From Paraburkholderia caffeinilytica (GTDB taxonomy: Bacteria; Pseudomonadota; Gammaproteobacteria; Burkholderiales; Burkholderiaceae): DNA of 64,000 nt. The stretch is taken from NCBI RefSeq assembly GCF_003368325.1, contig NZ_CP031467.1, positions 1,116,001-1,180,000 on the forward strand, read 5' to 3'. Of the stretch, positions 1-8,956 are shown piece by piece. Position 1 is the first letter of the stretch, and every line of letters begins with the position of its first letter. The notes beneath the pieces were generated by a model. The model saw only the letters and a program-made list of their open reading frames with translations. It did no database searches and was not told the origin of the DNA. The translations under genes were made by a program, and so were the position numbers.

Positions 1-207
1 ATCGTCTACGGCCTGCGCCTGGACGACAAATGGGACGCGCAGTTCAACGCACAAACCCAGCGCAAAAGCCGCTCTGGCTGGACTGTCATTTTCATCGTGA
101 TCTTTTCGCTGTTGATCGGCGCGTTCCTGCTGATGACGGGCCTCGCGATCTCGTTCCAGACTTACTTCGAAAGCCAGGTGCAGGCCGCCAAAGCGCTGTC
201 GCAATGA
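1..207 (+). CDS. 3' end of a membrane protein gene (partial)
   Basis: The window opens inside a reading frame that stays open from base 1 to a TGA at 205-207, giving the last 68 residues of a protein. The visible part has a basic stretch (RKSRSG), then one strong membrane helix (about residues 27-49, rich in V, I, F and L) and a short polar tail ending AKALSQ. This is the pattern of a membrane-anchored C-terminus. I do not recognise the family, and the upstream domains lie outside the window. It converges on the radical SAM gene with a 16-base gap. Confidence 0.6.
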   Translation: MVYGLRLDDKWDAQFNAQTQRKSRSGWTVIFIVIFSLLIGAFLLMTGLAISFQTYFESQVQAAKALSQ

Positions 208-223
208 CCTGCCGCGCACCGCG

Positions 224-1369
224 CTAAAAAAGCCTCAATTGCGGATTGTCGCGTAGCAACGGTTCAGCCGGCGCCGGCTCGATCCGGCGAAAGTGCGACA
301 TATCCAGAATGCCGCGATCACGCCGGTTTAGCCCGAGCCGGCGCACGGCCTTATGGAAGCGCTGCTTCAGCAAGTCCGCCCATAGGCCTTCTCCCTTCAT
401 TCGGGTGGAGAAGGACGAGTCGTAGTCCTTTCCGCCCCGCATATCGCGCACGCGGCTCATCACCCGGTCGGCCCGATCAGGAAAATGCGCCGCGAGCCAA
501 TCCTTGAATAGCGGCGCGACTTCCCATGGCAAGCGCAGCACGATGTAGCTCGCATTGCTCGCGCCGGCTTCGGCACAGGCTTCCAGCACGCGCTCCATGT
601 CCGGCTCGGTGACGAACGGAATCACCGGCGCGATGCTGACGCCAACAGGTATGCCCGCCTCGCTCAACGTACGGATGGTGCGCAACCGGCGCGACGGCGT
701 GGCCGCACGCGGCTCGAGCGTGCGTGCGATATCCGCATCCAGCGTGGTGATCGTGATAGCCGCCATGAACTGCCCGCGCGCCGCCATGGGCGCAAGCAAA
801 TCAATATCCCGCTCGATGAGCGACGATTTGGTGATCGCCGCGAACGGATGGCCGCGCTCGCTGAGCACTTCGATCACCCGCCGCGTGAGGCGCAAATCCC
901 GCTCGACGGGCTGCCAGGCGTCTGTATTGACGCCGAGCGCGATCGGCTCCGGCACATAGGACTTCTTTGACAACTCGCGCCCGAGCAACTCCGGCGCGTT
1001 GACCTTCGCGTAGATGCGGCTTTCGAAGTCGAGGCCCGGCGACAGCCCAAGATAACTATGCGTGGGCCGCGCGAAGCAGTAGATGCAGCCATGTTCGCAA
1101 CCCCGATAAGGATTCAGCGACACGCCGAACGGAATATCCGGCGACGCGTTGCGCGTGAGAATGGTTTTGGCACGCTCTTCGAAAACCTGCGTGCGCAAGA
1201 CCTTGGGCTCGCCGTCCTCCTCTAATGACGAAAGCCAGCCGTCGTCCACCACCTCGCGCTGATCGACTTCGTAACGGCCTTGCAGGTTCGTCACCGCGCC
1301 ACGCCCCTTGCGAGGCGTGGGCGGAGCAATCGGAAATTCGTTGGCGGAGTGGGGGTCGGAATCGGTCAC
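224..1369 (-). CDS. PA0069-family radical SAM protein (SplB-like)
   Basis: Radical S-adenosylmethionine enzyme of the PA0069/SplB-like family, predicted to use a [4Fe-4S] cluster and SAM. The cluster motif is visible as CEHGCIYC (Cys-x3-Cys-x2-Cys), about 95 residues from the start. It is preceded by SLNPYRGC and followed by YCFARPTHSYLG, which are typical of this family. Its substrate is unknown; the resemblance to spore photoproduct lyase suggests a DNA-repair link. The frame extends to a TTG at 1402, but I prefer the GTG at 1369 (protein beginning MTDSDPHSANEF). That leaves a leader between it and a near-perfect LexA box at 1408-1423; the TTG would sit only 5 bases from the box. No strong ribosome binding site decides the matter. 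The lrp-type gene lies upstream on the same strand. Confidence 0.88.
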   Translation of the reverse strand: MTDSDPHSANEFPIAPPTPRKGRGAVTNLQGRYEVDQREVVDDGWLSSLEEDGEPKVLRTQVFEERAKTILTRNASPDIPFGVSLNPYRGCEHGCIYCFARPTHSYLGLSPGLDFESRIYAKVNAPELLGRELSKKSYVPEPIALGVNTDAWQPVERDLRLTRRVIEVLSERGHPFAAITKSSLIERDIDLLAPMAARGQFMAAITITTLDADIARTLEPRAATPSRRLRTIRTLSEAGIPVGVSIAPVIPFVTEPDMERVLEACAEAGASNASYIVLRLPWEVAPLFKDWLAAHFPDRADRVMSRVRDMRGGKDYDSSFSTRMKGEGLWADLLKQRFHKAVRRLGLNRRDRGILDMSHFRRIEPAPAEPLLRDNPQLRLF

Positions 1370-1407
1370 GGCTGGAACACGCAAGAAAGCAAAACGGCGC
1401 AAAACAC

Positions 1408-1423
1408 CTGTATAAATATACAG
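1408..1423 (-). promoter_or_regulatory. LexA (SOS) box
   Basis: CTGTATAAATATACAG matches CTGT-N8-ACAG exactly, has an AT-rich centre, and is flanked by AACAC and TGTT that extend the symmetry. It lies just upstream of the radical SAM gene, and a TATATT element inside it could serve as the -10. The P. aeruginosa homologue PA0069 belongs to the LexA regulon, which supports the call. Confidence 0.85.
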
Positions 1424-1477
1424 TGTTTACGCCGTTTGTCGAGCCCGACTATTTGTATTATTCAGCCCCCGTGCGAG

Positions 1478-1966
1478 CTAATCGCCAACCGCAATCGTCA
1501 GCGTTTCCTTGATCTCTTCCATCACCACGTAGCTCTTCGACTGCACCGCGCCGGGCAATTGCAGCAGGATATCCCCTAGCAGCTTGCGGTAGTCGGCCAT
1601 TTCACCGATGCGCGCCTTGATCAGATAGTCGAAGTCGCCCGAAACGAGATGGCATTCCAGCACCTCGGGGATCTTCTGCACCTCGCGGCGGAACTGGTCG
1701 AACATGTTGCCGCTTTTGTGATCGAGCGTGATCTCGACAAATACCAGCAGCGCCGCGCCCAGCTCAGCCGGGTTCACCCTCGCGTGGTAGCCGGTGATCA
1801 CGCCGTCGCGCTCCATCCGCTTGACGCGCTCGATGCACGGCGTGACCGACAGCCCGACCTGTTCGGCGAGGTCTTTCATCGCCATCCGGCCGTCCTGCTG
1901 CAGGAGCCGCAGGATCTTGTGATCGAGTTTGTCGAGGGCCCGGATCGGTTGGCGCTGTGTTCGCAT
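1478..1966 (-). CDS. lrp: Lrp/AsnC-family transcriptional regulator
   Basis: 162-residue leucine-responsive-type regulator. An N-terminal winged helix-turn-helix (about residues 10-65, with LDHKILRLLQQDGRMAMKDL and then LSVTPCIERVKRME) is followed by a RAM/AsnC ligand-binding domain (about 70-155, with VSGDFDYLIKARI). The length and the SVTPCIERVKRLE-like recognition helix are those of true Lrp proteins. It is transcribed away from dadA, with 169 bases between the starts. This arrangement is widespread in proteobacteria, where the regulator controls D-alanine/L-alanine catabolism, so amino-acid-responsive control of dadA is the likely role (inference). The TA-rich stretch at 1985-2035 between the genes probably holds both promoters. 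Confidence 0.92.
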   Translation of the reverse strand: MRTQRQPIRALDKLDHKILRLLQQDGRMAMKDLAEQVGLSVTPCIERVKRMERDGVITGYHARVNPAELGAALLVFVEITLDHKSGNMFDQFRREVQKIPEVLECHLVSGDFDYLIKARIGEMADYRKLLGDILLQLPGAVQSKSYVVMEEIKETLTIAVGD

Positions 1967-2135
1967 GGTCTTTTTGCTGAAAATCTTGAAAATACAATAA
2001 CAAAACCTACCTGACTGTTAATAGTATAGCGGTTATCACTGGGCGATCTGCGTTACACCTCGTTAATCGAACGAATTCAAACGAATCCACGAGCGCACCG
2101 CCCTCAGACCTCTTACTGGATATCCTGGAGCAGCT

Positions 2136-3422
2136 ATGCGAGTCGTCGTCTTGGGCAGTGGCGTTGTCGGAGTGACAAGTGCTTATTACCTGGCGCGCGC
2201 CGGTCATGAAGTGACCGTCATCGATCGCGAGGCCGGCCCGGCGCTCGAAACCAGCTTTGCCAATGCCGGCCAGATCTCGCCGGGCTACGCGTCGCCGTGG
2301 GCCGCGCCGGGCGTGCCGCTGAAGGCTGTCAAATGGATGTTCCAGAAGCATGCGCCGCTGGCGATCCGCCTCGACGGCACGCAATTCCAGCTGCAATGGA
2401 TGTGGCAGATGCTGCAGAACTGCACGTCGTCGCGTTATGCGGTGAACAAGGGCCGCATGGTTCGCCTCGCCGAATACAGCCGCGACTGTTTGCAAGCGCT
2501 GCGCGCCGAAACCGGCATCCAGTACGAAGGCCGCACCGGCGGCACGCTGCAGGTATTCCGCACGCAACAGCAGTTCGACGGCGCCGCAAAAGACATCGCC
2601 GTGCTGCGAGAAGCCAACGTGCCGTATGAACTGCTGTCGCCGGCCGAACTCGCGCAAGCCGAACCGGCGCTCGCCGCCGTCTCGCACAAGCTGACGGGCG
2701 GTCTGCGCCTGCCGGGCGACGAAACCGGCGACTGCCAGATGTTCACCACGCATCTTGCCGCGCTGGCCGAGCAACTGGGCGTCAAGTTCCGCTACAACAC
2801 GCCGATCGACGCACTCGCCATGGCCGGCGACCGTATTGCCGGCGTCCAATGCGGCGATGAACTGGTGCGCGCGGATTCGTTTGTCGTCGCGCTCGGTTCC
2901 TACTCGACGAAATTCCTGTCCGGTCTCGTGAAGATTCCGGTCTACCCGCTCAAGGGTTATTCGATCACCGCGCCGATCGTCAACGAAGCGGCTGCGCCGA
3001 TTTCCACCGTGCTCGACGAGACCTACAAGATCGCGATCACGCGCTTCGACAACCGGATTCGCGTCGGCGGCATGGCCGAGATCGTCGGCTTCGACAAGTC
3101 GTTGCGTGAGGCGCGCCGCGAAACGCTGGAACTGTGCGTGAACGATCTGTTCCCTGGCGGCGGCGATACGTCGAAGGCCACGTTCTGGACCGGCCTGCGC
3201 CCGATGACGCCGGACGGCACGCCGATCGTCGGCCGCACCCCCGTGCCGAACCTGTTCCTGAACACGGGCCACGGCACGCTAGGCTGGACGATGTCGTGCG
3301 GCTCGGGTCAACTGCTGGCCGACGTCATGTCGGGCAAGCAGCCGGCAATCAAGGCGGATGATCTGTCGGTGCATCGCTATCTCGGCGAGGTCGGCGGTGC
3401 GCATCGTCCGGCATATGCTTAA
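2136..3422 (+). CDS. dadA: D-amino acid dehydrogenase small subunit
   Basis: FAD-dependent D-amino acid dehydrogenase that deaminates D-alanine and other D-amino acids to 2-oxo acids and passes electrons to the respiratory chain; peripheral on the inner membrane. The 428 residues begin [20 protein letters not shown], a dinucleotide-binding GxGxxG. The DadA-type [20 protein letters not shown] block follows near residue 45, and a C-terminal [31 protein letters not shown] segment completes the FAD site. Length and motifs are complete. The start is supported by GGAG about 8 bases upstream. It is monocistronic, divergent from the lrp-type gene, and followed by a strong hairpin shared with the converging acyl-CoA dehydrogenase gene. 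Confidence 0.95.
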   Translation: MRVVVLGSGVVGVTSAYYLARAGHEVTVIDREAGPALETSFANAGQISPGYASPWAAPGVPLKAVKWMFQKHAPLAIRLDGTQFQLQWMWQMLQNCTSSRYAVNKGRMVRLAEYSRDCLQALRAETGIQYEGRTGGTLQVFRTQQQFDGAAKDIAVLREANVPYELLSPAELAQAEPALAAVSHKLTGGLRLPGDETGDCQMFTTHLAALAEQLGVKFRYNTPIDALAMAGDRIAGVQCGDELVRADSFVVALGSYSTKFLSGLVKIPVYPLKGYSITAPIVNEAAAPISTVLDETYKIAITRFDNRIRVGGMAEIVGFDKSLREARRETLELCVNDLFPGGGDTSKATFWTGLRPMTPDGTPIVGRTPVPNLFLNTGHGTLGWTMSCGSGQLLADVMSGKQPAIKADDLSVHRYLGEVGGAHRPAYA

Positions 3423-3514
3423 CGTGCTGATGCGTAAGATCTAACGTTTCAACGCTTCGCGAGCGGTTGCGCCGGTTCGTCACCGCATCATCACGGACAG
3501 ACCGGCCTGACAAA

Positions 3515-3546
3515 GACAAACGGCGCCTCACAGGGCGCCGTTTGTC
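3515..3546. terminator. Bidirectional terminator between dadA and the acyl-CoA dehydrogenase gene
   Basis: A perfect 13-bp stem (GACAAACGGCGCC at 3515-3527, GGCGCCGTTTGTC at 3534-3546) encloses a six-base loop between two convergent genes. The arms carry AAA and TTT at their bases rather than a long T-run, so efficiency is uncertain. Confidence 0.75.
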
Positions 3547-3591
3547 GTTTACGCACGAGCTTTCGCTACATGGCTCGAAAGAAGCACGACA

Positions 3592-5382
3592 TCAGAACTG
3601 ATCTTCCGACAACGCCAGCACGCTCTCGCCACCCTTCGCGCTGACAATCGACGCTTCGAACGCCGAAGCCAGCGGCAGCACATGCTCCGCATAGAACTGT
3701 GCGGTCGCGATCTTCGCGCCGTAGAACGAGGGATCCTCAGCGCGCTTCTCGGCCGCCACGAGCAACGCACGCGCCATCTGCCAGCCGCCCAGGACGACGC
3801 CGGCCAGCTTCAGATACGGCACGCTGCCGGCGAACACCGCGTTCGGATCGCCCTTTGTGTTGGTGACAACGAAATCGACCGCCGCGCTCAGCGAGCGATG
3901 GCCTTGCGTCAGATACGTCTTCATCGAATCGAACGCTGCGCCTTGTTGCGCGCCAAGTGCCCCGATCGTTTCGGCTACACCGGCCAGCAACGACTTCGCG
4001 ACCTTGCCGCCGTCGCGCACGGTCTTGCGGCCGATCAGATCGTTGGCCTGGATCGCGGTCGTTCCTTCGTAGATCGGCAGAATGCGCGCGTCGCGGTAGT
4101 ACTGCGCGGCGCCGGTTTCTTCGATAAAGCCCATGCCGCCGTGCACCTGCACGCCGAGGCTCGTCACGTCGATCGACAGCTCCGTGCTCCAGCCCTTCAC
4201 GATCGGCACGAGGTATTCGTAGATCGCCTGGTGCCCGGCACGTTTTGCTTCATCCGGATGACGATGCGCGATGTCGCAGTGCGCCGCGGCGACATAAGCC
4301 AATGCGCGCGACGCTTCGGTGAGGCCGCGCATCGTCGACAGCATGCGGCGCACGTCCGGGTGCTGAATGATGGCGACCGACTGCTTCGCGGAACCGTCCA
4401 CGGGCCGGCTTTGCACGCGATCCTTCGCGTACGCGACAGCCTTCTGATATGCGCGATCCGACACGCCGACGCCTTGCATCCCTACCGCGAAACGCGCCGC
4501 GTTCATCATGATGAACATATATTCGAGGCCGCGATTTTCCTCGCCGATCAGATGACCGATCGCGCCGCCGTGGTCGCCGAATTGCAGCACCGCGGTCGGG
4601 CTCGCCTTGATGCCAAGCTTGTGCTCGATCGACACGCAATGCACATCGTTGCGCTCACCGAGCGAGCCGTCTTCGTTGACGAGAAACTTCGGCACGATGA
4701 AGAGCGAAATGCCCTTCACGCCCTCCGGTGCATCTGGCGTGCGCGCCAGCACGAGATGGGCGATGTTCTTCGCCATGTCGTGCTCGCCCCACGTGATGAA
4801 AATCTTGGTGCCGAACAGCTTGAACGAACCATCGCCTTGCGGCTCGGCGCGCGTGCGCACCAGCGCGAGATCGGAGCCGGCCTGCGGCTCGGTCAGGTTC
4901 ATCGTGCCGGTCCACTCGCCGGAAATCAGCTTGGGCACGTAGATTTGCTTCTGCTCTTCGCTGCCCGCCGTGAGCAGCGCCTCGATGGCGCCATCGGTGA
5001 GCAGCGGACACAGCGCGAACGACAGGTTCGACGCGTTCAGCATCTCGATACAGGCTGTGGCGATCAACTTGGGCAGCCCTTGGCCTTCGTAGTCGACCGG
5101 ATGTTGCACGCCTTGCCAGCCGCCTTCGGCGAACTGCCGGAATGCGTCCTTGAAACCGGGCGTTGCGGTGACCACGCCGTCTTTCCAACTGCTTGGATTG
5201 CGATCGCCTTCGACGTTCAGCGGCGCGAGCACTTCGCCGCACAATTTCGCCGATTCTTCGAGCACGGCCTGAGCCGTGTCGAGGTTTGCGTCTTCGAAGC
5301 CCGGCAGCGTTGCGATGTCTTCGAGACCGGCCAGTTCTTTCATCACGAACAGCATGTCCTTGATGGGCGCCGTATAGCTCAT
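3592..5382 (-). CDS. Acyl-CoA dehydrogenase (long, about 600-residue type)
   Basis: FAD enzyme that oxidises an acyl-CoA to the 2-enoyl-CoA and reduces electron-transfer flavoprotein. The 596 residues are about 200 longer than classic acyl-CoA dehydrogenases and match the large class with an extra C-terminal domain (the DmdC/AcdH-like group). Landmarks are MNLTEPQAGSDLALVRT (FAD/substrate loop, about residue 160), KIFITWGEHD, the central RFAVGMQGVG helix, and VQVHGGMGFIEETGAAQYYRDARILPIYEGTTAIQ, which carries the catalytic-base region. The start is fixed by AGGAGGAG eight bases upstream. It lies downstream of etfBA on the same strand, behind a terminator, so its electron acceptor is encoded next door. 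The chain-length specificity cannot be read from sequence. Confidence 0.93.
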   Translation of the reverse strand: MSYTAPIKDMLFVMKELAGLEDIATLPGFEDANLDTAQAVLEESAKLCGEVLAPLNVEGDRNPSSWKDGVVTATPGFKDAFRQFAEGGWQGVQHPVDYEGQGLPKLIATACIEMLNASNLSFALCPLLTDGAIEALLTAGSEEQKQIYVPKLISGEWTGTMNLTEPQAGSDLALVRTRAEPQGDGSFKLFGTKIFITWGEHDMAKNIAHLVLARTPDAPEGVKGISLFIVPKFLVNEDGSLGERNDVHCVSIEHKLGIKASPTAVLQFGDHGGAIGHLIGEENRGLEYMFIMMNAARFAVGMQGVGVSDRAYQKAVAYAKDRVQSRPVDGSAKQSVAIIQHPDVRRMLSTMRGLTEASRALAYVAAAHCDIAHRHPDEAKRAGHQAIYEYLVPIVKGWSTELSIDVTSLGVQVHGGMGFIEETGAAQYYRDARILPIYEGTTAIQANDLIGRKTVRDGGKVAKSLLAGVAETIGALGAQQGAAFDSMKTYLTQGHRSLSAAVDFVVTNTKGDPNAVFAGSVPYLKLAGVVLGGWQMARALLVAAEKRAEDPSFYGAKIATAQFYAEHVLPLASAFEASIVSAKGGESVLALSEDQF

Positions 5383-5406
5383 TTCAGTTCTCCTCCTGCC
5401 TGTCGA

Positions 5407-5446
5407 TATAAAAAGGGCGCTGGACTTGATCGGTCCCGCGCCCTTT
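5407..5446 (-). terminator. Terminator after etfA
   Basis: The 9-bp arms AAAGGGCGC (5412-5420) and GCGCCCTTT (5438-5446) surround an 17-base loop. Read on the minus strand, the stem runs into TTTTTATA. This is an intrinsic terminator between etfA and the acyl-CoA dehydrogenase gene, possibly allowing partial read-through. Confidence 0.75.
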
Positions 5447-5487
5447 GTTTGCTGCCAGACGCCTTTTACAACATGGCGCTGCGGCTG

Positions 5488-6432
5488 TTAGCCGAGCTCG
5501 CTAACCAGCTCCGGCACAAGCGTGAACAGATCGCCCACCAGACCATAATCCGCGACGCTGAAAATCGGCGCTTCCGGGTCCTTGTTGATCGCGACAATCA
5601 CCTTGCTGTCCTTCATGCCGGCCAGATGCTGGATCGCGCCCGAAATGCCGACTGCCACGTACAGTTGCGGCGCGACGATCTTGCCGGTCTGGCCAACCTG
5701 ATAGTCGTTCGGCACGAAGCCCGCATCGACCGCTGCACGCGATGCGCCCAGCGCTGCGTTCAGCTTGTCCGCCAGCGGTTCCAGCACCTGCGTGTAGTTC
5801 TCGCCGTTGCCCAGACCGCGGCCGCCGGAAACGATGATCTTCGCCGAGGTCAGCTCCGGACGGTCCAGCTTCGTCACTTCACGGCTCACGAACTGCGAGA
5901 GACCCGTGTCGGCTGCCGCTTCGATCTTTTCGACCGTTGCGCTGCCGCCAACGGCTGCGACTGCATCGAAACCGGTCGTGCGGACTGTGATGACCTTGAT
6001 CGGGTCAGCCGATTGAACCGTTGCTATCGCGTTGCCCGCGTAGATCGGGCGCTCGAACGTATCTGCGCTGTCCACTGCGGTGATGTCGCTGATCTGCGCG
6101 ACGTCGAGCTTCGCGGCGATACGCGGCGCGATGTTCTTGCCGTAAGCGGTCGCCGGCGCGAGGATGTGCGTGTAGTCCTTTGCGATGTTGAGCACCGTCG
6201 CTTCGACGTTTTCTGCGAGGCCGGCCGCGAGTTGCGGCGCATCGGCGAGCAGCACCTTCGCAACACCTGCAATCTTCGCTGCCGCGTCCGCTGCGGCCTG
6301 TGCGTTGTGACCTGCCACCAGCACGTGAATATCGCCACCGATCTTCTGCGCGGCTGCAATCGTGTTCAGCGTCGCGGCCTTGATCGACGCGTTGTCGTGT
6401 TCTGCTATTACCAGATTAACCAGATTCGTCAT
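5488..6432 (-). CDS. etfA: Electron transfer flavoprotein alpha subunit
   Basis: FAD-binding large subunit of the heterodimeric electron-transfer flavoprotein, which collects electrons from acyl-CoA dehydrogenases and delivers them to ETF:ubiquinone oxidoreductase. 314 residues. The N-terminal domain ([20 protein letters not shown]) and the conserved C-terminal FAD domain are clear: [23 protein letters not shown], then [36 protein letters not shown], then [24 protein letters not shown]. Length is normal. It starts 22 bases after the etfB stop, so the two subunits are cotranscribed. Confidence 0.97.
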   Translation of the reverse strand: MTNLVNLVIAEHDNASIKAATLNTIAAAQKIGGDIHVLVAGHNAQAAADAAAKIAGVAKVLLADAPQLAAGLAENVEATVLNIAKDYTHILAPATAYGKNIAPRIAAKLDVAQISDITAVDSADTFERPIYAGNAIATVQSADPIKVITVRTTGFDAVAAVGGSATVEKIEAAADTGLSQFVSREVTKLDRPELTSAKIIVSGGRGLGNGENYTQVLEPLADKLNAALGASRAAVDAGFVPNDYQVGQTGKIVAPQLYVAVGISGAIQHLAGMKDSKVIVAINKDPEAPIFSVADYGLVGDLFTLVPELVSELG

Positions 6433-6454
6433 TTCGTCCGTCTCCGCGTTTTAC

Positions 6455-7204
6455 TTAAAGCACCTTGGCTTCGGTCTTCAGCTTCTCGACCAGCGTCTTC
6501 ACATCCGGCACCATCACACCGGCGGAGCGCTTCGGCGGCTCGGCGACTTTCAGCGTCTTCAGGCGCGGCGTCACATCAACGCCGAGGTCTTCCGGCTTGA
6601 CGACTTCCAGCGGCTTCTTCTTCGCCTTCATGATGTTCGGCAGCGTCACGTAGCGCGGCTCGTTCAGGCGCAGATCGGTGGTGACCACAGCGGGCAGGCT
6701 CAGCGACAGCGTTTCCGCGCCGCCGTCCACTTCGCGCGACACCGTCGCCTTGCCGTCCGCGACAACAACCTTCGAGGCGAACGTGGCTTGCGGCAGGTTG
6801 GCCAGCGCAGCCAGCATCTGGCCGGTCTGGTTCGAATCGTCGTCGATGGCCTGCTTGCCGAGAATGATCAGCGAAGGCTGTTCCTTGTCGACGAGTGCCT
6901 TCAGCAGCTTGGCAACCGCCAGCGGCTGCAGGTCTTCGCCCGACTCGATCAGGATCGCGCGGTCCGCGCCGATCGCGAGCGCCGTGCGCAGCGTTTCCTG
7001 CGCTTGCGTCACACCGGCGGACACGGCGATCACTTCGGTCGCCACGCCCGCTTCCCGCAGACGAACAGCCTCTTCAACCGCGATTTCGTCGAACGGATTC
7101 ATCGACATCTTCACGTTCGCGATGTCGACGCCCGTGCCGTCCGACTTGACCCGGACCTTCACGTTGTAATCGACCACTCTCTTGACTGGCACCAGGATTT
7201 TCAT
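6455..7204 (-). CDS. etfB: Electron transfer flavoprotein beta subunit
   Basis: Small AMP-binding subunit of electron-transfer flavoprotein. 249 residues from [19 protein letters not shown]. The frame opens two codons earlier (MCMK), but family members begin at the second methionine, so I use 7204. Landmarks are [17 protein letters not shown], the [31 protein letters not shown] block that binds AMP, and the ETF-beta signature around [27 protein letters not shown]. It is the first gene of etfBA. A 12-bp palindrome at 7329-7340, about 125 bases upstream, is a candidate operator. Confidence 0.96.
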   Translation of the reverse strand: MKILVPVKRVVDYNVKVRVKSDGTGVDIANVKMSMNPFDEIAVEEAVRLREAGVATEVIAVSAGVTQAQETLRTALAIGADRAILIESGEDLQPLAVAKLLKALVDKEQPSLIILGKQAIDDDSNQTGQMLAALANLPQATFASKVVVADGKATVSREVDGGAETLSLSLPAVVTTDLRLNEPRYVTLPNIMKAKKKPLEVVKPEDLGVDVTPRLKTLKVAEPPKRSAGVMVPDVKTLVEKLKTEAKVL

Positions 7205-7328
7205 GCACACGCTCCAAAGTTACGAATACGTCAACCCAACGGACATTATAGCGACTGCCCTCACGGCAGCCTTGTCGCGGGCGCTCTAGCAGAAGGATAT
7301 CGCTCCTCAGCGGCGTGACGGCAATATC

Positions 7329-7340
7329 GAACGATCGTTC
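7329..7340. promoter_or_regulatory. Palindromic operator candidate upstream of etfBA
   Basis: GAACGATCGTTC is a perfect 12-bp palindrome in an AT-rich setting, 125 bases before the etfB start and next to the metQ terminator. The form GAACG-N2-CGTTC resembles TetR-family operators. A TetR repressor of fatty-acid oxidation would fit the context, but binding is inferred. Confidence 0.45.
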
Positions 7341-7353
7341 TATTTTAATCTCG

Positions 7354-7380
7354 AAAAAACCCGGGAGACAACCCCGGGTT
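7354..7380 (-). terminator. Terminator after metQ
   Basis: AACCCGGG (7358-7365) pairs with CCCGGGTT (7373-7380). On the minus strand the stem is followed by a run of six T residues. It closes the metNIQ operon, 75 bases after the metQ stop, and separates it from etfBA. Confidence 0.85.
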
Positions 7381-7454
7381 CAGACTTACGACTCTAATTT
7401 TGCATTGCCGTCGTGTTTTGCTATGTGAAACGATCAAAAAAGGCGGCCGTCAGA

Positions 7455-8255
7455 TCACCAGGCGGTAATCACCGCCCCACCAAACTTGCTCTCGACGAAC
7501 TGCTTCACTTCCGGCGAATGGTATGCCGCAACCAGCTTCGCAACCCACGGCTTGCTCTTGTCAGCTTCGCGGATTGCGATGATGTTCACGTACGGACCCT
7601 TCGGATCTTCGATCGCGATGGCGTCCTGCTTGGGCTTCAAACCCGCCTCCATCGCAAAGTTCGTATTGATCGCGGCGGCGTCCACGTCGTTCAGCGAACG
7701 CGGGATCTGCGCGGCGTCGAGTTCGACGATCTTCAGCTTCTTCGGGTTGTCGGTGATATCGAGCGGCGTCGCCTTGAGACCTGCGTCCGCACGCAGCTTC
7801 AGCAGGCCCTGCTTCTGCAGCAACAGGAGCGCCCGGCCGCCATTGGTCGGATCGTTCGGCACCGCGATCTTCGCGCCCGGCTGCAACTCAGCCAGCGTCT
7901 TCACTTTCTTCGAATAGATGCCCATCGGGTACGTGACCGTATCGGCGACACGGATCAGCTTGTAGCCCCGGTCCTTCACCTGCGCTTGCAAGTACGGGTC
8001 ATGCTGGTAGCTGTTCGCATCCAGATCGCCGCCGGCAAGCGCCGCGTTCGGCTGCACGTAGTCGGAGAACTCGACGATCTTGATGTTCAGACCGTTCTTC
8101 GCCGCGACCGTCTTCACGACTTCCATGATCTGCGCGTGCGGGCCGCCGGTGACGCCGACCTTGATCGTGTCTTCGGCGTGAGCCGCCGTGGCGGCAGCGA
8201 ACAGCGACGCGGCGCCGAGCGTGGCGGCCAGCTTGAGAATAAAACGACGTTGCAT
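7455..8255 (-). CDS. metQ: Methionine ABC transporter substrate-binding protein (MetQ/NlpA family)
   Basis: Extracytoplasmic binding protein that delivers D- and L-methionine to the MetNI importer. 266 residues. The signal peptide spans about residues 1-27 (MQRRFILKLAATLGAASLFAAATAAHA). Unlike many MetQ proteins it has no lipobox cysteine, so it is probably soluble in the periplasm. The NlpA family core is plain: TIKVGVTGGPHAQIMEVV, DYVQPNAALAGGDLDANSYQHDPYL, VPNDPTNGGRALLLLQKQGLLKL and NTNFAMEAGL. It is the third gene of metNIQ, and an AAAGG ribosome site sits close to the start. Confidence 0.93.
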   Translation of the reverse strand: MQRRFILKLAATLGAASLFAAATAAHAEDTIKVGVTGGPHAQIMEVVKTVAAKNGLNIKIVEFSDYVQPNAALAGGDLDANSYQHDPYLQAQVKDRGYKLIRVADTVTYPMGIYSKKVKTLAELQPGAKIAVPNDPTNGGRALLLLQKQGLLKLRADAGLKATPLDITDNPKKLKIVELDAAQIPRSLNDVDAAAINTNFAMEAGLKPKQDAIAIEDPKGPYVNIIAIREADKSKPWVAKLVAAYHSPEVKQFVESKFGGAVITAW

Positions 8256-8302
8256 GATGGACCTTTTTTCGATTCTGCCTGGCGGGTTCCGATGACCCTT
8301 GT

Positions 8303-8956
8303 TTATTTATGGCTCAAACGACGCACGAGCCAATCCCCGAACGACTGCACCAGTTGCACGAAGACGATCAGGATCACCACGACCGTCACCATCACTTCCG
8401 GCAAGAAACGCTGATACCCGTAACGAATGCCCAGATCGCCGAGCCCGCCACCGCCGATCGCGCCGGCCATCGCCGAATAGCCGACCAGCGACACGAAGGT
8501 AATCGTCAACCCGGCGACCACGCCCGGCAGCGACTCCGGCAGCAACACCTTGAAGACGATCTGGCTGGTGGTTGCGCCCATCGCCTGCGCGGCTTCGATC
8601 AGACCGCGATCGACCTCACGCAAAGCCGTTTCGACAAGACGCGCGATGAACGGCGCCGCGGCGATTGTCAGCGGCACCACGGCCGCAGCCGTGCCGATCG
8701 ACGAACCCACCACGAGGCGAGTGAACGGAATCACCGCGACCAGCAAGATGATGAACGGTGTGGAACGCACCGCGTTGACGATCACGCCCATCACGCGATT
8801 CACGGCGATGTTCTGCAGCACGCCCTGACGGTCCGTCAGATACAGCAGCACGCCGAGCGGCAAACCGACCGCTGCGCCGACCAGTCCGGAGATGCCCACC
8901 ATCACGAGCGTCTCCCAGAACGACTGGACGAACATATCGAACATTTCACTCAACAT
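8303..8956 (-). CDS. metI: Methionine ABC transporter permease
   Basis: Inner-membrane permease of the MetNIQ importer. About 217 residues with five predicted hydrophobic helices. The EAA loop that docks on the ATPase is visible as [25 protein letters not shown] (about residues 135-160). The frame is open to 8971, but the family start is [14 protein letters not shown] at 8956, which still overlaps the end of metN by 11 bases and implies translational coupling. Motifs such as [21 protein letters not shown] are typical of MetI. Confidence 0.94.
   Translation of the reverse strand: MLSEMFDMFVQSFWETLVMVGISGLVGAAVGLPLGVLLYLTDRQGVLQNIAVNRVMGVIVNAVRSTPFIILLVAVIPFTRLVVGSSIGTAAAVVPLTIAAAPFIARLVETALREVDRGLIEAAQAMGATTSQIVFKVLLPESLPGVVAGLTITFVSLVGYSAMAGAIGGGGLGDLGIRYGYQRFLPEVMVTVVVILIVFVQLVQSFGDWLVRRLSHK

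Noticed and set aside
3682..6600. 972-codon plus-strand open frame
   Set aside because: It runs antisense to the acyl-CoA dehydrogenase and etfA genes, is Arg/His-rich without domains, and is open only because of the strong GC3 bias of the real genes.
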